The position numbers were made by a program, and so were the translations under genes. A stretch of DNA of 64,000 bases from Lampris incognitus (taxonomy: Eukaryota; Chordata; Actinopteri; Lampriformes; Lampridae), in contig NC_079213.1 of NCBI RefSeq assembly GCF_029633865.1, forward strand, positions 110,818,836 through 110,882,835. The letters are read 5' to 3'. Below the pieces are notes generated by a model, which saw only the letters and a list, made by a program, of their open reading frames with translations, did no database searches and was not told where the DNA came from. Numbering within the stretch: the first letter of the stretch is position 1; each line of letters begins with the position of its first letter. Positions 1 to 9,700 of this stretch are shown here, in pieces.

Positions 1-867
1 AGGTCAGAGGAGAATGGCCAGACTGGTTCGAGCTGATAGAAAGGCAACAGTAACTCAAATAACCACTCATTACAACCGAGGTATGCAGAAGAGCATCTCT
101 GAACGCACAACACGTCGAACCTTGAGGCAGATGGGCTACAGCAGCAGAAGACCACACCGAGTGCCACTCCTGTCAGCTAAGAACAGGAAACTGAGGCTAC
201 AATTCGCACAGGCTCACCAAAATTGGACAATAGAAGATTGGAAAAACGTTGCCTGGTCTGATGAGTCTCGATTTCTGCTGCGACATTCGGATGGTAGGGT
301 CAGAATTTGGCGTCAACAACATGAAAGCATGGATCCATCCTGCCTTGTATCAACGGTTCAGGCTGGTGGTGGTGGTGTAATGGTGTGGGGGATATTTTCT
401 TGGCACACTTTGGGCCCCTTAGTACCAATTGAGCATCGTGTCAACGCCACAGCCTACCTGAGTATTGTTGCTGACCATGTCCATCCCTTTATGACCACAG
501 TGTTCCCATCTTCTGATGGCTACTTCCAGCAGGGTAACGCGCCATGTCATAAAGCTCGAATCATCTCAGACTGGTTTCTTGAACATGACAATGAGTTCAC
601 TGTACTCAAATGGCCTCCACAGTCACCAGATCTCAATCCAATAGAGCACCTTTGGGATGTGGTGGACCGGGAGATTCACATCATGGATGTGCAGCCGACA
701 AATCTGCAGCAACTGCGTGATGCTATCATGTCAATATGGACCAAACTCTCTGAGGAATGTTTCCAGTACCTTGTTGAATCTATGCCACGAAGGATTAAGG
801 CAGTTCTGAAGGCAAAAGGGGGTCCAACCCGGTACTAGCAAGGTGTACCTAATAAAGTGGCCAGTGA

Positions 868-875
<8 letters not shown>
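1..875 (+). mobile_element. Tc1-like DNA transposon, left end outside window
   Basis: A Tc1/mariner element runs into the window from the left. The transposase reading frame is followed by a short 3' segment (about 839-875) that looks like the terminal inverted repeat, and then by a (TA)n tract that would hide the TA target site. It lies on the plus strand, downstream of the last visible ankmy1 exon, so it is probably intronic to that minus-strand gene. The 5' inverted repeat is not in the window. Confidence 0.9.
14..838 (+). CDS. Tc1-like transposase, long open frame, catalytic Asp2 replaced by Gly
   Basis: This is a cut-and-paste transposase of the Tc1/mariner superfamily. 274 codons are open from the first in-window ATG; the family is usually about 340 residues, so the N-terminal part of the paired-like DNA-binding domain lies left of the window. 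A second helix-turn-helix region (around residues 1-50) is followed by the DDE catalytic core: Asp83 in WSDESRF, position 174 in [10 protein letters not shown], and Glu211 in [11 protein letters not shown]. Thirty-six residues separate position 174 from Glu211, a DD36E-type spacing rather than the classic DD34E. Position 174 is normally the second catalytic aspartate and here is glycine, so the enzyme is predicted inactive although the frame is intact. It ends in the family-typical GGPTRY. Confidence 0.9.
   Translation: MARLVRADRKATVTQITTHYNRGMQKSISERTTRRTLRQMGYSSRRPHRVPLLSAKNRKLRLQFAQAHQNWTIEDWKNVAWSDESRFLLRHSDGRVRIWRQQHESMDPSCLVSTVQAGGGGVMVWGIFSWHTLGPLVPIEHRVNATAYLSIVADHVHPFMTTVFPSSDGYFQQGNAPCHKARIISDWFLEHDNEFTVLKWPPQSPDLNPIEHLWDVVDREIHIMDVQPTNLQQLRDAIMSIWTKLSEECFQYLVESMPRRIKAVLKAKGGPTRY

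Positions 876-916
<41 letters not shown>
876..916. repeat. (TA)n microsatellite
   Basis: About 40 bp of alternating TA directly after the Tc1 right end. Confidence 0.9.
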
Positions 917-919
<3 letters not shown>

Positions 920-1006
920 ATATGTATATTTCCTGATTTAGTTTCATTTACCCATACAGTATGACTCTTAACAAATTTCTGTGACTGTTTGTCTTTTTAT
1001 ACACAC

Positions 1007-2231
1007 CATTTTAGTCCTGTTGCGTGGGCATCCACTTGAGTCGTAGTTGATGTTGGTGAGGGCACAGAGGGAATTGCCCACCCTGCTGCCCAGAGGGAGG
1101 TTGGGATCGGCTCCCCCCTTCAGCAGCTCCACCACCGCCTGGACAAGGACAGAGGCAAAGCCAGAACAGAATGAGGCTTTAAATATGTTTTGGTGCGTGT
1201 GTTTAAAGCTAGATATATGCTGAAATGTTGGCACAGACAGGAGTATTAACCCTAACATGGATGTTTCTTTTGATGGTGGGGGAAACGGGAGCACCCGAAG
1301 AAAACCCACCGCAGATACAGGGAGAACATGCAAATTCCACACAGAGCACGACCTGGGATGACCCCCAAGGTTGGACAACCATGAGGTTCAAACCCAGGAC
1401 CTTCTTGCTGTGAGGCAACAGCGCTAACCACTGGGCCACCGTGCCGCCCACCGTGCCATCTGTGTATATATTGCAAGCCCCTTTATCCCCCCCTACTGTT
1501 TGGTTGAATGTGATGTCATGCTAGCAGACAACATTTCCTGGTCTTGATTCTGTCTTTAAATATTTTTCTAGGGGGTGTGTGGTTGTGTGTAGGTGTGTGT
1601 CTGCCTGCGTATGGTGTGTGTGAATGTGTGTGGCACCTGTTCATTGCCACGAGTGATAGCGAGGGAGAGGGGAGAGTGTCCACTCCAGAGGAGGTGTGTG
1701 CTTGCTCTGTGGGAAAGAAGGAGGGATACCACCTCACTGGCATGCTGCAATGCAAACACAACCAGCAAACAATAAAACATGAGCAGCAAAGTCATTTAAA
1801 ATTATTACACTGCACTTTTGTTAGAGGGCCTCATAACGTCACACTGCCATTGTGTGTCCTGGGTTCATTGCCATTCCCTGGATTTATGACTCTTATTTGA
1901 ATAAGCAGAAGTATACTGTGTGTGACATGGCACCTAACTGAACAGCCACAAAACATCATCTCTCCCTTAACGACCTCGTAGTTGTTGTCTCTCTGGCAGG
2001 CCACATGCAGAGCTGTCCTTCCCCCTTCCAAAGGTTCTTGTCTGAGGGGAGACATGTATTCAGAGGCAGGGTCTCTGGACATGGAGGCCATTGTTATGTT
2101 ATCTGGTGCTGCTTGGTGCTCCACTGGGGTCCGTAGTGGGACCTGCACAAAACAGGGTTATTGTTTTCACAAAACAAAATGTATTTATTTTCATGACATG
2201 ATACCGTTCCAAGTATCTTTTCAAATCTAAC

Positions 2232-2270
<39 letters not shown>

Positions 2271-3651
2271 CTTATCCAGTTCATAGATGTCATCCTGGTC
2301 ATTTGCCTGTGAGTCTGGGTCGGTGATAGCATGCAGCAGCAGCTCTGTGATTCTGGGACCTTCTGGACCCGGCAGGCCTGCTGCGATATGCAAAGGATAC
2401 AAGCCCTTCCTCTGGAACAAACAAACAAACAAGTGGCTTTTCCCCCCGGTTTTTAAAAACGCTTAGTTGGTAACATGAGTAAGGGACAGGATTTGTGCAA
2501 TAGGTGAGGTTTCAAGCTGAGACCTGTTCAGGACCCCTGAGATATCAGTGGAATTCACCCAGAAGACAGAAAAACATGAAATAAAACCTTTTAAACAAGA
2601 CAAATGAAACATCACTCCATCCATTATCCAAACCACTTATCCTACATGGGGTCGTGGGGACGCTGGAGCCCATCCCAGCAGTCACTGGGCGGCAGGCGGG
2701 GAGACACCCTGGACAGGCCACCAGTCCATCACAGGGCCCACACACACACATTCACACCTAGGGACAATTTAGTACGGCCGATTCACCTGACCAACATGTC
2801 TTTGGACTGTGGGAGGAAACCGGAGCAACTGGAGGAAACCCACACAGACATGGGGAGAACATGCAAACTCCACACAGAGGATGACCTGGGACGACCCCCA
2901 AGGTTGGACTACCCCGAGGCTCGAACCCAGGACCTTCTTGCTGTGCCACCCATGAAACATCCTTGGCAATATATTTCATTGTTTTCTTTGGCAACTGGGA
3001 AGACAGTGTAAGCAAGCAGATATATGAAAAAGTGTGTACAAAACAAATTCCCACACACACACACACACACTTCCACTTCTTACACATACAGACACGCACA
3101 CACTGACATGGGCATGCACGCACCAAATGCTGAAGCATTCGCATCAGCCTACAGAACATTCTGTCATCCTATGCTGTGGCTTTGATCGGTCGGTTATGTC
3201 GAGGTCAGGGGTCACAGCCATCTGTAAAATGGTTCTGCTGAAGAACTCACTGACACCCCAATAGTTTCAAAATCTTGCCGTCATAATGTTGGCGGGCTAT
3301 CGTTTCTTGGCCACAAATATAATTCCAGCCAGTGGCCAGAATTTGTTCAAAATTATTTTACAGAATTTTATTTCATTGGATTTATATTAAAAAAAATTGT
3401 TTTGTTTTTTTTGGTTACAGTAACTGGTGTTGGACATCGACATTGCCGACAGAAGGCTCTAGAATACTTCTTTCCTGACCTCAGGAGGAAGGGGTATGTC
3501 GGTGCGCGCCCCACACTGCAGGAGTCTCCTGACAGCCTCTGTGTGAGCAGCCTTAATAGCCAGGAAGAGGACGGGCATGGGAATGACGGACACGTTGGGG
3601 TCCGCTCCCCGATCCAACAGCAGATTCAGAGTGTTCCAAGCAACACAGCGC
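1007..3651 (-). CDS. ankmy1: ankmy1 exons 10-14 (C-terminal ankyrin repeats)
   Basis: Exons 3651-3480, 2411-2271, 2142-1975, 1744-1637 and 1138-1007 encode successive ankyrin repeats (LLLDRGADPN, HIAAGLPGPEG, ALHVACQRDNN, VVELLKGGADPNLPLG). All joins after the first exon of this group are phase 0. The last donor (GTGTGT at 1006-1001) is a weak consensus. A long CA tract touches the donor of exon 11, and another lies just upstream of the acceptor of exon 10. Confidence 0.9.
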
Positions 3652-3660
3652 CTGATCACA

Positions 3661-3734
<74 letters not shown>

Positions 3735-6700
3735 ATTACACAAGAACACACACGAGTTATATCACAAAAGTTGTTTTAGATGAGAACAGAGCAGAACATA
3801 AACACACTCACTCAGTTTTCACAACAGCCATCTTGTGTATGGCGCCCCGTGTGTCCATGTGTTGGGCAGCCCCTGCATTGTGTTGCATCACTTCCTGTGT
3901 GGCCAGGTTGTGGAAGAGGGACTGCTCCTCTGTTTTTCTCTCTTCCGCCCCAGCTCTCTCCTCCTGCTCCCCTGTTTCCACGTCCCTCTTCTCCTTTTCT
4001 CTCTCCTCCTCCCCTTCTATCTCTCTCCCCAGTTTCTCATCCATCGCCTTTTCCTCTCTCTCTGCCTTTCTTTCATCTCCCGCCCTGTCTTCCTTGGCTG
4101 TCTCCTCACCTGTTCTCTCGTTCTCTTCATCCTCCACCCTCTCTCTCAACTTACCCCTGCTCTGATCATCCTCCCCTCCTTCTCTTTCTCCCCGCTCAGT
4201 TTCCTTGCTTTCTTGTTCTCCTCCTTTTCCACCTTTCTCCTCTCTTGCCTCCTCCTCTGAGTACTTTGTGTCTGTGGTGGTCTCAGGTCCGTCTGGTAGG
4301 TCCATGCACATGTGAGTGAGGGAATCGTGGTTTCTGTCATCGGACTCACGGCAGCCGTAACCTGGAATCTGCTTCGCGTGCTCCTCGCTCATCCTGCTCG
4401 TCCTCCAGCTGCACGTTTCTGAACTAATATTTGAAACATAATTCTGATATAAAACCGCACTTCTCACTTTTACTTTTTTGACAGACAGTGACAGTTGCAA
4501 TATTTCAGCTGTGTGGTTGTATTGGGACAAATTAACAGAATATAAGTCAGTCATCAGTTTCCCCTGTGGTATATATACACTTTCCACACTCTATAAAGCA
4601 TAATCAGTGGTTTGGTAGTCTCACTGGTCATAAGGTTCTGAACACTGGAGATGCCTCAAGCCTCAAAAAATGAAAAAGTCAGGCCTCATCCCTACTTGTC
4701 AGCAAGGTGCATTTGGTTCATCTGGTTGCAAAGGGCGGCACCACCGGTCTTAAATCTGTTCTCTGCGTCAACTATGGCTGTAGCAAAGACTGCAGGACCA
4801 GAATGAGAACGTTGGGCTGATAACGAATGAGATTTGAGCACCTGATGACAAATCACAAAGACAGACAGAACAGACAAGTCATGGTTGAATATGGCGCTGA
4901 TTGTTAGTGAGCATCCGATGCTGTGATACCTCAAGAGGAGAATTTGTTCACACTACCACTGCAATTGTGTTCTTTAAAACAAAATATCACCATCCTGTGT
5001 CCATAGACAGTATGAAGTTGACACCACATGTACACCTGTTGGCTGAAGACCAAACCTACCAAAAGCTCCTGTGTCTCCTCTACTCAGTGTCACTCTGCTT
5101 ATGGCTCAAACAAATGACTGCGAGTCCTCACTTTTTCAAAAAGAAAGGCATTAAGTTATATAAATGCAGAATAAGTGGTTCTGTGTTATTTTAATTTACC
5201 AGACTTCTCAAATGACCGCCTCAAATGTCTGAACTGTAGCATCTGATGGGCACTTGATTTAACTGACAAGGCCAGTGCTACTGAGGATTTTAGATTATGT
5301 GATAGGAATAGAGAGCCTTTTAGTTCTCCGTTAAGTAGAAATCTTACTTGTGTATTGGGCAGTTGTTTAATGGGGCTCGTCTCTGCTACAGTGGTGAGCA
5401 AACACTCAGGGGGATAATAAAGGACATGACATACTGCCAAGGCAGACATGCCCTCGCCGTTCAACTTGTCAATATTAGCACCCATGTCCAACAACTGGTG
5501 GATCACAGCATTATGGCAGTTCATCTGATAAACAGACAGACAGACAAACAGACAAGGAGACAGACAGTCATGACAAATAAAGACAGGCAGAGAGGCTTAA
5601 AGACAGAGGAAGACAACACGTTAACGTCTTTATGCATGCTCAATAATCCAGGTAAGAAAATAACCGATTCAACGTTCTGTGACAACCCATAATGTATTTT
5701 GCAAGGGGTAATGTACATTATCTCTTTTTATGCAGCCTTTTCTAATAGAGGTATACAGTTAATTGCAAGACTGGGTGTTTTTTTCTGATAAGGTACAAGT
5801 CTGAGCATGCGTGAAAGATATTAAGTATGAAATTTACATCCAATTCAATATGATGCAAAAAATGACAGACAGCTTTGGCTTATGCTTTTTTCTTGGTCCT
5901 TGATTTCTGGCCATAAATGAATGAAAAAGTCAAACAAGTGCATAAAGAAAAGAATGAATTTAATGTGTTACTGTGGCAGCGATAAGTGCTGTGTTCCCCC
6001 TTGCATCTTCGACGTCAATGTGGACCATGCCAGTACAGACAGCCTGGTAAACAGCCTGCTGGTCCCCCAGTGAGGCTCTTTGGATCAACCACTCAGAGCT
6101 GAGCTCTAATGGACCCTTGGGACCGAACCTATCCCTGGTCAGAGACAGAACCGAAGCCACATCCCATCCAGCCCTTGCTGCCTCTAGTCTGGTTAAGGTG
6201 AGAAAATACATACGTACAGAGCAGGATAAGTGGTTTAGATAGTGGATGGATTGAATACATACATACAGACATGCTAACACACAGCCACATAAATATTAGG
6301 AAAGTGACCCGATTCAAAACTCTTCATGAATTACATGTAAATCTTATCTGACCCAGGTGTGTTAATGTGACGCATTATTCACCTGCTCAAACATTCACAC
6401 AGACAAGCTGTAATGCAAAAGGTTTACAAAACAAACATCTTCCATAATTCTTCAGTCGGGTTTTTGTTGTCTTGGTTTTCCTTCTCATAAGTCAGTGTGT
6501 TTATTGTTGTTATATTTTAATGACTGTCACATCACTATGCTGACATTTTTTTAAACTTTATTATTTATTATTATTATTATTATAAAAAAGGACTATGCAG
6601 GGACTTCTTTTGAAGACAATATAAAGTTGTACACATATATCTGTATAAATATTGTCGTTACAAGCAGGTAAAAAAGTACATTCAATAAAACGGAAAACCT

Positions 6701-9700
6701 TCAATAAAGTCTATGAAAGGACTCCAGGTCAAAGTAAGGTTTTTGTGGGTTTTACATATTTTAGATCAGAGCTTTTCTAAAGGTAGAAAGGACAGCACCT
6801 CCCTTAACCACTGCAAAAATGATGGAGCTTTATTCGACTTCCAGTTAAAAAGAGTAAGTCTGCGAGCTTGCAAAGTAGCGAATGCTAGAGCATTTGCCTG
6901 CAAAGTTGCGACCTTACCGTTAGGGGGTGGTATGCCAAAGATGGCTGTGTGAAAATCAGGGGTTATGGTCTGTTTACAGATTTGTGAGAATACATTAAAT
7001 ATATGTCCCCAGTAACTGTTGAGAGAAGGGCATGCCCAGAACAAGTGTCCCACCGAGGCTGGACTATGGCTACACCTTGGACAGCCAGGGTCTGCGGTGG
7101 GAAAGATTCTGGCTTGTCCCCCGAGTAGTGAAGACAGTGAAGCACCTTAAACTGAATTAACCCATGCCGTAAACACAATGAGGAAGTGTGTATACGAGTT
7201 AAGCTGTCCCGCCACGCCTCTTCAGAACGCTCTACACCCAAATCTCTCCCCCATGCAGTTTCTGTTTTGTCCCAGGATATCTGTTTACGTACTATGCTGA
7301 CATTTCATGACTATAATGGTGTTCAGATTCTGTGTTCTCAAAGTTTTTGGTTTTTCTTTCTTTTTTTTATGCATGACTTTCAACATACCAGGTGTCGCTA
7401 GTTAAACTGTTAAATATACTGTAATAGAATTATTTGGCTCATTTTTACTTTAAAATGTAACGAGATCTACAGCAGCAAAGCGTGCATCGCACACTTGATC
7501 TTATGACTTTCTTAATCACAATGATTCATCTCATTTACTTGAGGGACAACTGTGTAATTGTGTGTATGAGACCAAGCATACATATTGTGCACATCCAGCT
7601 GCCTGACAGTCCGTTTGTGTTACATGGTGTTTGAGCGTGGCTTTGCCGTCATGCATGTCTGCTGTCTACTGTCAGTTTACTTGTCTGTCTGACCTGGTTG
7701 TGTTTGTGAGCTCGTCCATCTGTCTGCGGGTCCTACCTGTGTGTGTGGATGTGGGCCTGCATTCGAGCCTGCAGGGTAGAGACGCCAGCTGAGTTGCAAC
7801 CTGGATTCAGGCTGTTGCCTGTTTCCCACAGCTCACCGTGGAAGTGTTTATCCAACTCTCTGCGGAGACCAGGGGGGACGGGCAGGTGGTCACTGTCTGT
7901 GGAGTAACGCCCTATGTCGGGGGGGAGAATAAAACGCTCATCGGACAGCAGATCTTTGTAGGGGCTCAGCAAAGGGTCAGTGTCCACCTGGGAGAGATGA
8001 AGAAGGGATATGGGGGTGGGAGGCTTTGGTTGATTAACTGTTACGTTGATCAATTAAATGCTTTTTACAAGTGACTGACAGCATGACTGACTTAACTGAT
8101 TTTAAAACTACTAGAGTACACGTCCACTGTGTGCATTAAGGATCTTTGGCTTTGCAAACGCCAAGTCACAGTAGAAACAAAAACGTTATTCTTGACCACC
8201 ATTGTGCTGGCTAATAAAACATTACTAGTTATTTTTTTATGCTCCATCCATAAATGTGTACTGTCCAATGCTCCATCTAAAATGTGTGCATTCTATTTGG
8301 AATCAGTAAGGAGAAAACTTGAGTATAAAAAGGAGTGTATACAATATACATATCCTTTGGAGGGTCCATACATTTACCTTTAATATGTTCAAAGTAAACT
8401 CAAGCAGGTAATGTAATTGCTTATGACAGGGGTAGCTCACCTCAGAGTCTGGACTGGACGGTGACTGTAGACTGCTAGGCTGACAGAACAGCGAGAGGAG
8501 AGGAGAAAAAGATAACCAATCCCTCCTGCATTATAAAGTCGTGACTGACTTATTCAGCTTGTGTTTAGTTTGACTGTACTGACACTAAATGTCCAAAAGA
8601 GTTGCAGGAGAATGACATTTTTAAATGCCCTCAATAATGAGCACAATGATTTGTTGTTCTCTGGTAGTGAAAGAACATTGAATTGCAGGAAATAAAAAGC
8701 AAAAACACAAAACTCCACAACCAATATATCAAAGTCGACACGTTTTAGATGGGAGGACCTATCAGTGGTGTTGAAATACTGTTCATGCTATATGACATTT
8801 ATTTTTTGGATTTACAACCACTTAACAAATAAACAAACGAAACTGCTAAGTAGCAGCAATGAGGTAATAGTGTGTCTGTACCTGAGATTGGGTGTGTTTT
8901 GTGTCCGTGGGGCCAGTATAGGCAGCGTATTCAGGGAAGTTGTTGAGACAGAAGCCATCCTCTAAGAAGGTACAGAGCTTTATCAAGCGCTCCCCGTGCC
9001 ACAAGCCCACATCCTGGCGACCATCCGGATAACTCAGCACACCTGGACCAAACCTCTGGTCTGCATGGTACAAACCCTGGAGAGGAGCGGAGGTTCATTG
9101 ACTGACTTCACTGCCATCTAAAATAGTCAAGGAGCCTGTGAGACTGCAGCATCCATCCCACACACCCATTCGTCACTACATCCGTCCACCCATTTATCTA
9201 CCGTCCATCTATCCAGTGATGTATTTTACCTGGAAAGTGGCGCCATCGGAGAACAGCTGCATTCCATAGCCTTCCTTACGGTTGAGGTAAAACTTGCCAA
9301 TAAACTTGTGGCCTGTGGACCAGCAGTACACTCCCTCCCCATGCCTGTAGTCTTTATAAAAGGAACCCTCATAGTACTACACACAGAGGGGGAGAGCAAA
9401 GGCATAAGAGGAGAAAAATATTCACAATACATGCACTCCCTTAAGTCAACCGCTAAATTCAAGCAAAGAAAAAGATGTTGGCGAACATTAACCAGTCGAC
9501 TAAAGGGTCCGACCCGCCAGCCAGCCAGCCAGTGGCCAAGCGTGTCTACTTATCCATGCACGCTACAATAGAAAGAATTGAATAGAATAGAGAAGCAGAC
9601 AAAGCAAGAGAGACAAGATTGAGATGGTTTGGACATGTGTGGAGGAGAGATGCTGGGTATACTGGGGGGAGGATGCTGAATATGGAGCTGCCAGGGAAGA

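Noticed and set aside
3180-3262. Possible extra ankmy1 exon
   Set aside because: No consistent frame or splice sites, and the flanking exons join in phase 0 without it.
3780-4319. Ser/Pro/Leu-rich plus-strand open frames
   Set aside because: Shadow of the Glu/Lys-rich ankmy1 exon 9 on the minus strand.
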